The notes beneath the pieces are model-generated. The model saw only the letters and a program-made list of their open reading frames with translations. It did not search any database and had not been told where the DNA came from. This document shows, piece after piece, positions 1 to 12,900 of a stretch of DNA of 64,000 bases. How positions within the stretch are numbered: the first letter of the stretch is position 1; each line of letters opens with the position of its first letter. Source of the DNA: Druceiella hillmani (taxonomy: Eukaryota; Arthropoda; Insecta; Lepidoptera; Hepialidae); the NCBI GenBank assembly GCA_039881145.1, contig JAYKKI010000061.1:12932001-12996000 (forward strand). Reading direction: 5' to 3'. The translations under genes and the position numbers were made by a program.

Positions 1-1329
1 TTTTCGCTTTTAGTGTACTGTACCTTTAAAAAAAACGGGACTCTTAAAAGATCATTCTCGAGTCCGTCCATATGTCAGAACTGATTTTTTCAGAAATTTT
101 TGACTTGAAAATTTGACATAGCGATAAAGAATTAACCCGTATATGATTCGTAAATTTGCACTAAACAATATTCAAATGAAAATTTTAGAGTGGGTGTATA
201 AAGTACTCGATTTTACGTATCGTTTTTATGTATCGTGATTTTATGTACGATACATGAGACACGGGATGTCATTTAAAACCGCAATTTGTATGGATTCCCA
301 AACTATTTATTTTAGAATTTTATGTAAGATATTTTTAGACATACTGCTGAAAAATCCTCAACAATATCCTCAAGAATGATTTAATACAGACGTGAAGTTT
401 TGCATGGGTTTTATTACCATATTATATCCGCTTGTAACACAATAGTTGACATTCAAAATTATATGTGTGAAAATTTTAGAGAGAACAAGTACTCAAAAAA
501 ATTTACAAAACAATTTCTATTTTAACTTTTAAGTGATACTTCTGGAAAAATTGTTGAAAATGTACACAAAAAATTTTCTTAGCCTTCCCAATTTCTGTAA
601 GTGTTTAAAGTCAAAATTATGGGAAAACAACGTTATTAGATATTTACTTAAACTGAAAACTAAAACTGTTATTCTGAATTTCATATTTTTTGAGATACTT
701 ACAATAGAAATACCAGACATTTGAAAGATTTACTAGGCAATAAATTTATATAGTAAAAATAATATTGAAATAATTAAATAGAAATACTATGGATCCTTAA
801 ATATTTATAGATGCCCAAGTTTACGGAACGCTTTTAGTGGGAATTCTGTTCATACCTAATACCTTTTATTTACTGTTTATTTCGATTGTGAAACTAAACA
901 ATACATGGATGTGCGAAGATTATTCTTGAACAATTCGTTCAACCGTTCAAAATTTTCGTCATTTTACAGTAAGAATAGCCATTTTCCAGATAAACGAAAC
1001 AAAGAAACAATATACTGTGGTTATATTAACGAGACAGGATGTATGCACAATGGTTCAATTTGAATAAATACATATATGTATATTCAATTTCTAATTTACG
1101 TATTTCCTATGCAACCCTTTGTTCAGCCATTTCCATTGAAAAGCTTTAAAAGATATATTACTTCCATATTGTTCTTCAGAAATGAAAAATGCGCGTACTA
1201 TGTCTAGATTTATGTTTCATAAACAATATGGCCATGTTCATAAAGATATTTGACACGAATTAGAACGAATGCAACACGTGGATTATACTTATGAGGAGAA
1301 AATAGAGGATTGGAAAATAGTTTCCAAAA
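1..1329. other. AT-rich sequence without recognised features
   Basis: No gene or ordered repeat. A short complementary pair of open frames at 529-724 has no family likeness. Confidence 0.5.
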
Positions 1330-1680
1330 ATGGACGGAAGTCCTTAATGTGCGGAATCTACATAATATTAAGCTTCTTTATAATATATTGACCAACCCAT
1401 ACGTCAGAAGCAGATTTAGTTATTTGCTGCTCATGGTTTAGGGCTACGTTCTGAAAACTAAGTCAGCCTCTTTGTTCCCAAATATACAACCACTTTTTAT
1501 GAAAAGTTCCTATATGTCTAAGCTTTTAAACTTTGGAATCAACTGGATCGGGATACCAGGAACTTGCCCTCTATAATTTTTTTCAAATACCGTCTTAAAA
1601 AGTCATTGCTCTAATAATTTCTTAGCCCTACACTTTCTTAATTCCATTTTGTTTCTTTTTTATTTCCTTAACCATGCCAT
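1330..1680 (+). mobile_element. LINE 3' fragment, C-terminal end of reverse transcriptase ORF
   Basis: In shifting frames the + strand reads GLRSEN..., VPKYTTTFYEKFLYV, AFKLWNQLDRDTRNLPSI and FKYRLKKSLL, the typical last residues of a non-LTR retrotransposon ORF2 ('FKLWNSLPDDIRN...FK..LK..LL'). Frameshifts and stops show it is dead. It shares sequence with the minus-strand copy at 34880-35410. Confidence 0.6.
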
Positions 1681-3229
1681 GCCAAAGTTTTTAATTAATA
1701 TTTTTTTAATTTTTTTATGTTTAGTCTTATTTTTTAATTATTTATTTTGATGTTTTTTTTATTTTCTTAATATTTTAATTTATAAATGTTTTAATGGAGT
1801 AGGCTTACGAATATCTTCTATAATCTTCCACAATAATAAATAATCATACTTAACCAGTCTGTCTTGCCATATATGTATGTATGTGTATATTAAAGTTAGA
1901 AAGTCATAAATAAAAGTAGTTAAAAAATGAGGCACGATTGCCGCAAGTAAATATATAGACGTAATTAATATATATAACAATTAAAGAATAAAAGTGGTAA
2001 AAATGATTACAATTCACATTGACCTCGAAAGCCTTATATTCCAACGCCGATGATCTCAGAATGTATATATGGGAACATTTGAAAAATGCAAATATTTAAA
2101 AAGACGTCTAATTAAATATTTATACAACAGTGGACAGAATGGCATAAATCCGAAAGGACGGAACACGAAAAAGGCTTTCAAACCCCAAAAATAAAGCTGG
2201 TATAGCTGTAAAAATAAATTGTTTACATTTTGTGATGTTGGCATTGAGAAAAAAAGACGCGTACGATAATCAAATTTGTTATCTAATCCCTTTGTAGGTG
2301 TGACTTTGAAAGTATTAATTACATAACTACGATAAGGTGAGTATTGTTACTACACATAAATATGGTACGAATGTCTAAAGAGATAACGTAAAGTATTATT
2401 GACCGACTTTAAAAACACTGTAATGTAGTAGCAATAACCACATCTAGATTAGCAAAAAAAAACGAAAATGGCTAAATCAATTTTGCGAAATATTATTTAT
2501 TTTTTATCTTAATGTTGAAATGAAGTTATTATAAAGGACCAGAAATCTATCGGAAAACCCACCAAATAAAACCCCCGTCAAAATAAATTATCAAATACAA
2601 ATTTCAAACTGTCAACCGATGTAACCACGGCAGCAACGACAACAACAAGAGAGGTAATTTTTTACTATACAGGTGCAGTTTGTACACACTTTTTATGCCG
2701 GATATCTGAAACTACTGGAATTCAACCCCAAATATTGAATTGTTACATCTATGAGCCGAAACAAAAAGGCTGATACATACATACACATATATATATATAT
2801 ATATTTAATACTTTTTCCTTCATCATTCTCTGTAATTTGTCGGAGTTTTTTTAATTTTACCTCCAGTTTTTTCAGTTGAAGTTTACTGGCTTCTTTTTAG
2901 ACTTTTTTCTAGCTTATTTGTTGTTAGATATAGGTCATTTCGAAATATTAAGTGTATCCTCATATAAGTTAAGTTTAGAATACCATGGAAAAAAATCAAG
3001 TGTTTATTTTAAAATATAAGCGTGACAGTTCATCACGTCAGATCAAGCGTGACATCCAAAACCTTTTTGTGTTTTTCACGTTATAATTTTATTAATAAAT
3101 ATTTGGTTTTATCCTACACAATTTATGAATATTATTCAAATCGAACAGTCGACTTGATACTTAATTAAAATTATTAAATATATAAACGATTTCATATAAA
3201 AACTTATTTATTTTATTTCAAAACAGAAA
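1681..3229. other. AT-rich sequence without recognised features
   Basis: The first part may be 3'UTR of the LINE fragment at 1330. A short (TA)n run lies at 2787-2804. Nothing else seen. Confidence 0.45.
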
Positions 3230-3475
3230 AATATAAAAATAAAATTTGGGAATAAGACAATTTAGAGAAAAAAAATATTCAAATGTTGATGGTATAGTGA
3301 TGGTAAAAGTTGTACGAGGAAATTAAGGAGCGGTAGGGCTTTAGGATGACAATAGGTAGGACGTTTTCAAAAGATCCTTGAAAACATTTATACAGGGCCA
3401 ATTTCCGGTGTCAGAATCGAAAATTAAAAGTTTGCTGATTCCCAAATTTTGCAACTTAGGGAGATAAGGATTTTT
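3230..3475 (-). mobile_element. LINE 3' fragment, third copy of the same family
   Basis: On the minus strand the segment reads INVFKDLLKTSYLLSS with the same CCTAC / TTCCT 3' pattern as the copies at 1330-1680 (+) and 34880-35410 (-). Short and diverged. Confidence 0.4.
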
Positions 3476-3544
3476 TCTAGAAAATAACGTTGTGGAAAAT
3501 ATCAAAATAGAATGTGCTCACCTTGGTGGGTTAGACTAATCACA

Positions 3545-3745
3545 AAGCATACGTCCTTTGACGGCGTGGTGCACCGTTGCACCGTGCATCCGGGTGCACC
3601 AGATCCGAGTTCAATTCCCGCCCGCTCATCGAGCGGGGCTGGACTGACGTTCTGATTGCCTATAAGATATTGCTCTCGTGACAATATGTTCGCCATCTTT
3701 ATCAGCTGTATTCATTAAAGTACATAAATGAATAAATAGAAACTC
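3545..3745 (+). mobile_element. tRNA-related SINE
   Basis: A GC-richer island in AT-rich DNA contains GGCGTGGTGCACCGTTGC, which resembles a polymerase III A box, and CCGAGTTCAATTCCCGCC, a good B box (GTTCAATTCC at 3609-3618). The rest reads GCTGGACTGACGTTCTGATT and ends in a simple tail near ATAAATGAATAAATAG. It does not fold into a full tRNA by eye, so a SINE is more likely than a tRNA gene. Confidence 0.55.
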
Positions 3746-3899
3746 ACATGTTTTTAATTGACTTAATTTGGTAATGGAGTCTGGAGATGGTTCTACTCAA
3801 CGGACAATTTTTTACGCAAAACATGATTTAATGACCTACATAGACAAAAATCGGAAAGGGAAACAATCTGACAACCAGACTTTCATACAACACGGCATC

Positions 3900-4330
3900 T
3901 GCTACTTCACGTCCCTTAGCTCGCAAGGTGTTACGTATTGTGTGTACGATTTTTGGGCGGCACGCTTTGCTTGAGGTTGAAAACTGCAGTTGTAATAATG
4001 CAACTAAAAAAAATGATTCTAGAAAGATCAGCACATCTATACGTCAACCCTTTTTGTGTAGCCGCCTTCGAGCAAAACCTCAATCATTAATCGATACGCC
4101 ATCACGCATTGTCAGCTCTCGCTAATCTGTATTCGTGAACACCCAGCATCACGATCAAATCGGCATTTCATCACGAAGAGGACCGTGCAGGCACGGATCT
4201 CGGTGACGTCCTCTTGGCACGGCGATAACAAAAGCGCAAAGATGAGCGCATCCGACACGGTTATATTTATAGATAAACAAAGTCGCGACGTGCGTACCAC
4301 ACACGAACTTTTTACGAAATTTATTCTTAA
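3900..4330. other. GC-shifted patch of unknown origin
   Basis: This segment is visibly richer in G and C than its flanks and has long open stretches on both strands (for example minus 4034-3828 and 4300-4112), but none matches a family I recognise. A worn transposon is the likeliest source. Confidence 0.3.
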
Positions 4331-5315
4331 TGTTTAGAACGTTAAGAACAAATTTCTCATTTCTACAAATTTCTTTTCTATTCGCTACAAATTTGAGAAC
4401 AAAAACTTACAATTGTGCTTTTTTTCGCTCGTCAGAATTTATTTCATTAGACAACGAAACTCGCCCAGCATTAATGAACTCCACTGACGTATTCGTATAA
4501 ATATCATATATTCAATACGTATCACATGTTTAATATAATTAGTGTTAAACTGTTTGAATACTTTAGAGGCAACATTTTCAGTGATCCGGTGAGACACTTT
4601 TTTTCAAGTAATGAACTGAAAAATAAGCAAATTTGCCAAACACTTCTGTACAATGACTGCAATCAATAAACTCCTTTTACAACCTCTCGCTAAACGGATA
4701 TCTTTTTTAAATTCACCCATTAAAGTAGTTCGTATATCTCAGATCAATTATCCCAATATCTTTTGTTTGTTTAATTACACTGGCAAGTTTTCAACAAAAT
4801 TTAATTATGAATTAAAAATAAAATGACTTGTTTATTGATGTACTTTCTTATAATTTCATCATTGATCGCAGACGGTGTGAAGTTGATACAAAATGTATTG
4901 TTTCAAAGTCAAACAGACCTCAAACCGGTCGTTTATCCCTGTAGCTTAAGGGCGTACTTACATTTTTGACGAAAAACCATTTTTTCTAAGTTTACTCCGA
5001 ACTCTGGGAATATGTAGTATAATAATTTTGATATAGAATAATATACCAGAACATCCCCTATAATTCAAGTAGTATTGGTTACATATATTTATTTCGTGAA
5101 AATCGTCTTTTCGCAACTAATTTCTCGCCAAAATCGCTAAAGAGGTGTAAGTTTAGACGATTCATTCCAAACAAATATACTTTAATTTGAAATGAAAAGA
5201 AAAACAGTAAAATGCTCATTTCCTCTTCTTCAATTTGTATACAAAATAGTTTCGATTGACACAATAAGAAAAGAGGAAAAGAAACATGTTTATTTTTCCT
5301 ATACATACACATAAT

Positions 5316-5705
5316 AATATTGCCAATAGACAGATTTTTTAAGGATAATAATATTAATGCAAATCTGAAAAAAAACGAATTATGGCAGTACGTAAATTGC
5401 AATGGCAGTATTATAAGGTAATAAATATAATATTACAATCTGAAGTTTGGTATGCAATCATAAATTTACTTGTTATTAATTGGAATGTTCTACCGATAAA
5501 AACATCATATTTAGAAATAATATTGCTAATAGACAGATTTTTTAAGGATAATAATATTAATGCAAATTTGAAAAAAACGAATTACGGCAGTATATGAATT
5601 GCAATGGCAGTATTATAAGGTAATAAATATAATATTACAATCTGAAATTTTGTATGCAATCATAAATTTACTTGTTATTAATTAGAATATTCTACCAATA
5701 AAAAA
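5316..5705. repeat. Tandem duplication, 203-bp unit, two copies
   Basis: TATTGCCAATAGACAGATTT at 5318 recurs as TATTGCTAATAGACAGATTT at 5521, and the two copies stay aligned through TTGTTATTAATT to about 5705 with few changes. No coding sense. Confidence 0.93.
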
Positions 5706-7194
5706 ATATATTGGAATGAATTTAATTATTTTGCAATGCAAAAAACAAGTGTATGGTTTAGTTTGAAAGGACTAGGTACAAGAGTAATTTTTTTTCGAAT
5801 AATTTTAGATATTCTTCAGAGATATTTCTATATAAAAATATATAGAAAATTATATATCCTAATTTCAAGATTGAAACCAAAATTATAAAAAAATAAGGGT
5901 TTTTGCAAAGCCTGTAGTAAAACTATTATATCAATGATTCTAGACGATACGGCTTACCAACGGAGTCCTATAATAAAAAAAGGCAAGATATTTTACCTCA
6001 GAGGGAAGACGATTTTTTTGTTCTTAAATAGTAAATGAGTATCATATTAAAGTAGCACATACGCTGGTACAAAATCAGAATGTTACATAGTATTTATTAA
6101 ATCAAATATTGCTAAAAAAGTTGAAAAACTTGTTATTTAATTAGTTAAATTTGTTGTATCAAAACGTTCCAAAACATTTAAATGATAAGAACACTTTTTC
6201 TTATTTTTAGTTTCATACTTTTAAAGTCCTTCTATATCTAACTAGACAATAAAAAAAGGATCACGTTTAAAAAAAAACAATAAAACATTTGAATTCATGG
6301 CCATCTCTCCAGTACTGACAATTTAAATAAAAAAAAACAAGACATAAACACAAACTTAAAATTCCTCAATAAAGCTTATTACAAATTCAATAATTATTTC
6401 TTATAATTGCTAATTATAAAGTCTATACACCTTTTAAAACGTAAAGTTAAAGGGAAAATATTAGTTACGCCTTTGAAATTATAAATTTCTTTTTTTTTGG
6501 TTTTTAAAGCGCGAAACTTAATGTCGTTTTTAGTTATTATCATTTTTCATTATTCGGTAATCGTTCTTCCCATATTGATGGAATTAATTAAATAACGATT
6601 AAAAGCAACGAAAATTTGCTATTAAGAGATATTTTTAATCATTCATTGTCGTCAATGGATATTACAATTAATTAATAAAAAAAAGAAAAACCATTAGCAA
6701 TCTAATAATTTTTAATGATTTAAAGAAAAACCATTAAAGAAAAACCATTTTTAATGATTTTGACGTCGTTTTCATTCATAATTGTATTATAATTAAGTAT
6801 TTTCGATGTGGTCTTTTTCCAGTTTATTGTTCGTATCTATGAACAGCAAACGTAAACACCCCTGACAATGACACCATTAGCATAGAGTAACAAATAAGAG
6901 GGCTCACCGGAAATAAAAATTTGAAACGCTAATGTCAGAGTCCTCAGCAGAGGGCGTTTAGACGATTCAAGTTGCGGGTTTCCGGCTGGACGCCATACTT
7001 TTTCTCGCTGTCTAACTTATAACACACGCATGACATTACTTAGTGTTGAAAAAGTACAATATTGAAAATTCCTGTGTGGCCTCTCGCATATATTTTCTAC
7101 GGAAAAAATTTATATTTAATACTGTTTTTCATAAGTATTTTCCTATTCATTTACGTACCAATAAGTTATTTTTATTGTATTATAGTTCATAGTA

Positions 7195-7280
7195 ATGGCG
7201 TGTATTGTAACCGGCTGTCGTAATACTCAAAAAACTGCCAAAGGAATCTCATTTTTCAATCTTCCAAAATGTAAAACTCT
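7195..7280 (+). CDS. THAP zinc-finger domain, first coding exon
   Basis: ATG starts MACIVTGCRNTQKTAKGISF and continues FNLPKCKT before a strong donor CTCT|GTAAGT in phase 2. The spacing C-x4-C followed by GISFFNLP is the N-terminal half of a THAP (C2CH) DNA-binding domain. The second half, with the distal Cys and His, was not found. Joining to the open segment at 7763 does not keep frame (either acceptor there gives an early stop), so an exon is missing or the gene is broken. Confidence 0.6.
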
Positions 7281-7314
7281 GTAAGTATCGTTCGTAGTTT
7301 AATTTTGTATTACC

Positions 7315-7735
7315 AAATAAAATAAGAAAGTATTTTTAAATTCCGTCAATGTGAACATTTACACAAGAATAACTATGTTTATAACCACAAATTATGTCGT
7401 AATTTTTGTTTGTTTATTATTATCAAATAATATAAGAAAGTATTTTTTAATTCCGTCAACGTGAACATTTACACAAGAATAACTATGTTTATAACCACAA
7501 ATTATGTCGTAATTTTTGTTTGTTTATTATTATCAAATAATATAAGAAAGTATTTTTTAATTCCGTCAACGTGAACATTTACACAAGAATAACTATGTTT
7601 ATAACCACAAATTATGTCGTAATTTTTGTTTGTTTATTATTATCAAATAATATAAGAAAGTATTTTTTAATTCCGTCAACGTGAACATTTACACCTGAAT
7701 AACTATGTTTAGAACTATAAATTAATACGAAATTT
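7315..7735. repeat. 110-bp tandem repeat, about 3.9 copies
   Basis: The word TAAGAAAGTATTTTT recurs exactly 110 bases apart (starting near 7323, 7433, 7543 and 7653). Middle copies are nearly identical; the last copy degrades after 7690. It lies in the first intron of the putative THAP gene. Confidence 0.93.
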
Positions 7736-7762
7736 CTGTTTTGTTCAAAGGCGATGGAATAG

Positions 7763-7960
7763 TTGAGACTATGTCGCCGAGATGAGTTGGCAGCCGGATT
7801 GTTACAGGTGAATGCAAAGCCGAGTCTAAATTTGCCAACACCGACCGAAGATGTTACAATGAGAGTGATAGAACCAGACATGTTGGAACGACTGAGAGAC
7901 CAGCCGAGTACTAGTTTAGAGGCGGCAGAATTAAGCTATTCCTATAAAGGAATATCTGAG
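7763..7960 (+). CDS. Putative internal exon of the THAP gene
   Basis: Follows AATAG at 7762 and ends ATCTGAG|GTAATT in phase 0. It encodes RLCRRDELAAGLLQ...KPSLNLPTPTED. The PSLNLP stretch could be the AVPTIF-like end of a THAP domain. The segment has more balanced codon use than its surroundings and no stop over 66 codons. It joins in frame to 8408-8517. The join to the exon at 7195 is unsolved. Confidence 0.4.
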
Positions 7961-8407
7961 GTAATTTATCAGTAAAATTATACATAGTCTAGATTTAGAA
8001 TTTATGCACAAGGAATTGTACTCACCAGGTAGCATCTTTAACATTAAGTATATATAAACTAGTGATACAATTGATTGCGTCTTGATTGAATACTTAATAT
8101 CAGGCTTATAGACAAATATCTTTACTTTATTTAACTCATTTTGTTGCAAGTTTTCAACACTTGGATACAGGTAAACGCTAACCACTTCACTAATTATACA
8201 TAGTGTATCTTGTAGTATATATTTTCAATTTCAATGATAACTGATACGACTAATGTGAGATAAATTATGTATATTTTGTATTAATCATCCAATGTCTGGA
8301 GTTGACAGGTTATTTGGAAACAGTAACATGGATTTTTACTGCATGCCAGATATATGCCAATTTATATCCAAATATTATATATGTTTGTGAATTGTTTATG
8401 ATTATAG

Positions 8408-8517
8408 GAGGACATACTTCCGGAAGCCGCTTCAACCAGAGCCAGCGTTTCAAAGAGAGGCAGCCTACAAAAACTGAGGAGTTCCAGACTTGTTGAAGTT
8501 TTCAATATAGTAATTAG
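8408..8517 (+). CDS. Putative exon of the THAP gene
   Basis: Acceptor ATTATAG, donor AG|GTTAGT (or the nearer ATA|GTAATT at 8510). Encodes EDILPEAASTRASVSKRGSL then QKLRSSRLVEVFN in the frame set by the preceding exon. Composition is clearly less AT-rich than the flanks. No family recognised. Confidence 0.38.
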
Positions 8518-8890
8518 GTTAGTTATGAATGTAAAATTCTTAAGTTTTGAAGTTATTATTTGTAAATCTAATATTCAAGGATAAATTTTAAAAACTCCAT
8601 CTAGGTCAATTTCAATACAAAACATATTAATTGAACCAAGAATTTTGAACTTATTAAAAGAATAACCCTTTCACGACAAACATTCTAATGTAAACATTTT
8701 GACGAACCCTGGAGGAAATACTTTTAATAAAGTATATACTGTAATATTGTAAGAATACCAACTTGAATTTGAAGCTTTAACAAAATTTGGAAATCAATTT
8801 TCTCCATTGAGACACGCTAAGAAATAAACACCATAGAATACGCATTAACATCCATATATGTATAGTCCGTGTGTATTTTTCTACTTTCAG

Positions 8891-8954
8891 CTCTGCAGTA
8901 GAGGACATCCATAAACTATTATGGACACAGCGCTGCAAGCTTCTCAGATTATAA
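8891..8954 (+). CDS. Putative terminal exon of the THAP gene
   Basis: Acceptor TCTACTTTCAG. With the donor at 8518 the frame reads SAVEDIHKLLWTQRCKLLRL then TAA at 8952-8954. It is short and could be chance; the support is the in-frame join and the good acceptor. Confidence 0.3.
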
Positions 8955-9718
8955 TCAACCTGAACAGCGGGAAAGTCAGAGAAACCTTGAAGCATGCTTT
9001 TTGAAATGGAAATCCAAATATATTTTTGAAATAATTACCTATTAGAATACTATAATTGTAAAATTATATATGTTTTGTAAAATCTCTGATATATATTTTG
9101 TAAAATTTTAGTTACTCTAAAGTTTTAATAAAAATTTATGAAAATAAGAATGTTTTTTAATATATTGTTTAATAAATTCTAATTCAATGTTTTATCATAA
9201 TGCCATCTATGGGTGATAATTCTACCTAGACAGCGCCATCTTTTGGTCTTGGTAATAATCAAAGCGCCACCTGGTGAGTCAGGGTCCAATTATCCATATA
9301 AACATAGACCACTTTTTTGGTGTGTATTAGTATGGGAGTGTCCGTTCTGTACTCTATTCTGTGACCATTAGCAAGGTCGCAAAATACTTGTTAGCTGCTA
9401 ACTTTATCTTTTTGATATTTTAAGGTGGTTATCTTACCTTATAACTTTTTCATATACCAAATTACGTAGTAATTTAAACATTGAACCACGACCCGTCATT
9501 CCAGTAGTCGATTGAGGAATGCATTTGCAATTGTTAGTTATCGACTACCAATTTGTGGATGATTTTTTATACGTATAAATTTTGTATTTAATGATGAGTA
9601 AGATATTAATATAATGGAGGCTAATTAGTATATACTTATTATTTAGTAGCTTTTACTCGGCAGTTTTGTCACGTGGATTGCAATAAGCCGCAAAATGATT
9701 TTCACAGTATACCCACAA

Positions 9719-9832
9719 AAACGCGTGCGCGCGCACGCACGTGCGCTCGCACCCACACACACGCACACGCACACAGGCACGCGCGGGCGCACTCACATGC
9801 ACGCATGCGTACGCACGCGCACGCACATTTAT
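9719..9832. repeat. CG/CA-rich alternating purine-pyrimidine tract
   Basis: About 110 bases of alternating purine and pyrimidine (CGCGTGCGCGCGCACGCACG, CACACACGCACACGCACACA and so on). It sits where block B has a long (TA)n run and block C has (TA)n(TG)n. The open frames through it are a side effect of the repeat. Confidence 0.92.
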
Positions 9833-9999
9833 ATTATACATACATATGCACATAAATGTATAGATAGACGTATTTAAACTATCGGAAGAAAACAATTCGA
9901 AACCTAAAGCAATTGCTATGAATTATTTTTTTAATTGTTTAATTAATGTTGGTAAAATCTCTCATTTTTTTACTCTTATCATCACAATATCGGATTCGT

Positions 10000-12900
10000 T
10001 AGGGATACCACAATGAAAAAAAGAACTAAATTGGTACTTTGGTAACTACCTATACCTATAATTTTTAAAATTCAAGTTAATAGCTTCAGTAACATTTGAG
10101 TTAAACCAGTTCGGGCGACATACGGAACGACAGTTAACATTTTTTTAAATATTAGATTCATTATAGTAATCGAGCATATAAACAGAAAAAAATTATTTCA
10201 AAGCTGAAAATTTAACTAGATCGTATCATCGTAGACAGACATTATCGTAGATTTCCATTATATTTACTTTATAATAATATTTTAAATGCTATTAACATAC
10301 AATAATTAAATATACCAGCGAAGAACAAAGTTCAACTTACCACAAATAATTAAATAGAACAATCAGCAATTTATTCTACGATTGAGGATCTCCTTCCTCT
10401 AACTCGTCCCTGAATGGTTTCTGATTGGTAGATGGTAAGAAACACTGTAAAAAATTTATTTAGTGCAGAAAACATTGATACAAAATACAAACTGCTTATA
10501 AATTTTCGAATATACAAATTTATTTAAAAAACAATTGTTTTAAACTGTGACAGCATCATATTTAATGTGCGATTTCACCACGATTAATAAGGAAAAAAGT
10601 GTAGCATGACCTCCTCGAGCAAATCTAGGTCATGATTATTTACTACGTAACATGTTTTAATTCATCCATATTAACTTCTTTCTTTATATTAATGGATTCG
10701 GTTATATGTTATTATTATTCTTATTTGAAGGCCAATAAGTAGTATATGAAGTCAAACACCAGAAGAGAAGTTAAAATACTGACCAAGTCTGTGTCCGACT
10801 CAAAATTTAGTTTACTTTGAAATTAACAGCTAACTGAAATTATTTTCTTATCGAAATTATTTTATTATCTACCATTCCCGAAATTAAATAGGAGTAAATA
10901 CATTCGATGTCATTTTGAAACTAAATGTTTCGCAAACATAGTTTAAAAATTGAAAAAGGTCCTTTTAAAAGATTTATCCAACGAAATCCCTCTTATTGAG
11001 ATGCAGAAAAGAAAATTTTATCTCCATTTCCTGTAGGGGAGGTTTATTTATATGTGTAAACAATTTTCTTTTTAATTGTTTATTTGTGTAATACTTAATT
11101 ATTTAAGTCACCCTTAAATTGTTCATATATATAAACAATTTTCTTTTTAATAGGTATTAACTGAGATATCGATATGAAGCATCTACTTGCAAAAATTATA
11201 GTAAAGTGTTGAAACTGAGGATTTAACGGGCGGACGGAACAGACGGATGGACGGACATAAAAAAATTATAAGGGTCCTTTGTTTCACTAAAAAGAAACTA
11301 ATAGACGAGTTGCGATTTAATGGGAAATATTGGGAATGGAAAAATTTGACTACAAACATGTTGTATAGGTAACGTCATTAAAACATTATTTACATAATCG
11401 TGTCGAATTCTCTTTGACAATTGTGTCGAATTCATTTGACATTGCCGTGCATTAAAACAATGACGAGGGAAATTTTAAAAGTTGAAATCAAACATACAAT
11501 ATTGCACATATTGATGGTTTTTCGTCAAGCTAGAATGAAAATTTCGACACACATTCTATATTAAGTAAGTCATTAGAATATGCAATAAGTCATTAGAAAA
11601 TACATTAACCATTTATGTTAATGATGTCATCTGCCATATAATTAATGCTGCTACTGGTATTATTTGCATTACAAATATAAAGTCGAGAGATTTTTTAATA
11701 CATACTTAACGGCAATAAATTGAGCAGTTGTGGGTTACAAAATGGCGTCATATTAAAAAGAAATATCACAGTATACAAAAGTTATAATCTTATAACATCA
11801 AACAAAAAAGTGTTTTGTTTTGAGTGTCAATGATTTAATTATTAAGACACATGTTCAATCTAAAACCGCTTCAATGCTGTTTTCAGGGCTATAAGGCATG
11901 GTCGCTTCCGCACATGTGTGTATATCTATATAATTTTTTATATATTCGTCTTTCACAGCTTATCCTTCTCAAATTTGCACGCCACTGGAGAGAACAAACT
12001 CCATAGAACAAAAGAAAAAGACAAAAAGGTTATTGTACACAATAATCAAATGAATTCTACGGACAATAAGCTAGCGATAGACATGAATGCATACATCATA
12101 TCTAAGGCTGTGGCGTCTCAGACTTGACCAACACCTTCTATTAAATACGTATCAGTTTGACGCGGAGTCTTTGGATATGAATAACGCATATCTAGACTAC
12201 AAGTCAACATCATAAATCCTGGATGATGCGTCTGTTGAGTTTAGTGTGACGTGTCTATGTAGCCTGAGAGCTTAAATGTAGGGAAATACTGCTAGATGTT
12301 GATAGGAGTAGAGCTATAACATTAATAGTACAGTGAAATAGGACGTTGAAAAAGCACGGTCAAATATCTAAACATCAAAATTCTAATACATTAACGATCA
12401 CATGTATTTAAAAAAGATAGGCATCTTATAAAGTCAATGTGACGATAATTAAAATTACATTAATTTATCAAGTAATTAGCCATCATCACAATTATCTCAC
12501 TAAGTATTGCAGTATTCAATTGAGTCCTTTTATATGGACTTTTATATCTACAAATATAGTCCATATTTTAAATTCGCAATCTTTATTATTTATATTAAAA
12601 TGTAATTATATAAAAGGCTATATAACCTAATCTTAAAGAAGATATAAAAGGCTATATAACCTAATCTTGTCTTGATTATTATTAATAAGATAATATTGTC
12701 TCACTGTAACAAAAAATCAAATAAAATTTGCTGTAAATTTTTTATGATTTGTCTGTCAATTTCCAATTTTTTTATATTTTTAGTCTTCGGGTTTAAAGCT
12801 TTTTCAGATTTATTTCTAATCTGTGAAGGATAGTGAAAAAACAAAATACATATTGGCTGTAATACTTTAATATGGGGCAAAAAGAAAACAAGAGAATTTA

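Larger units (their letters stand above)
6881..9363. mobile_element. 2.5-kb insertion with THAP exon, flanked by ACCATTAG repeats; possible P-like element
   Basis: The direct repeat ACCATTAGCA stands at 6873-6882 and again at 9364-9373. Block B has the site once and uninterrupted (43999-44007). The left end reads CATAGAGTAACA; the right end on the other strand reads CACAGAATAGAGTACA, sharing ATAGAGTA. P-type elements have 8-bp target duplications, CA ends and an N-terminal THAP domain in the transposase, so a P-like or P-derived element is a fair guess. No transposase catalytic core is visible. The interior holds the THAP exon, a 110-bp tandem repeat and further short open exons. Confidence 0.55.

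Noticed and set aside
3545..3745. A functional tRNA gene
   Set aside because: A and B box likeness only; no acceptor stem or cloverleaf could be drawn by eye.
7612..7881. 89-codon minus-strand ORF
   Set aside because: It runs antisense through the 110-bp repeat and the putative THAP exon, with no family likeness.
9653..9895. Three overlapping ORFs (Arg/Ala/His-rich) at the CG/CA tract
   Set aside because: They follow the dinucleotide repeat and are open on both strands for that reason only.
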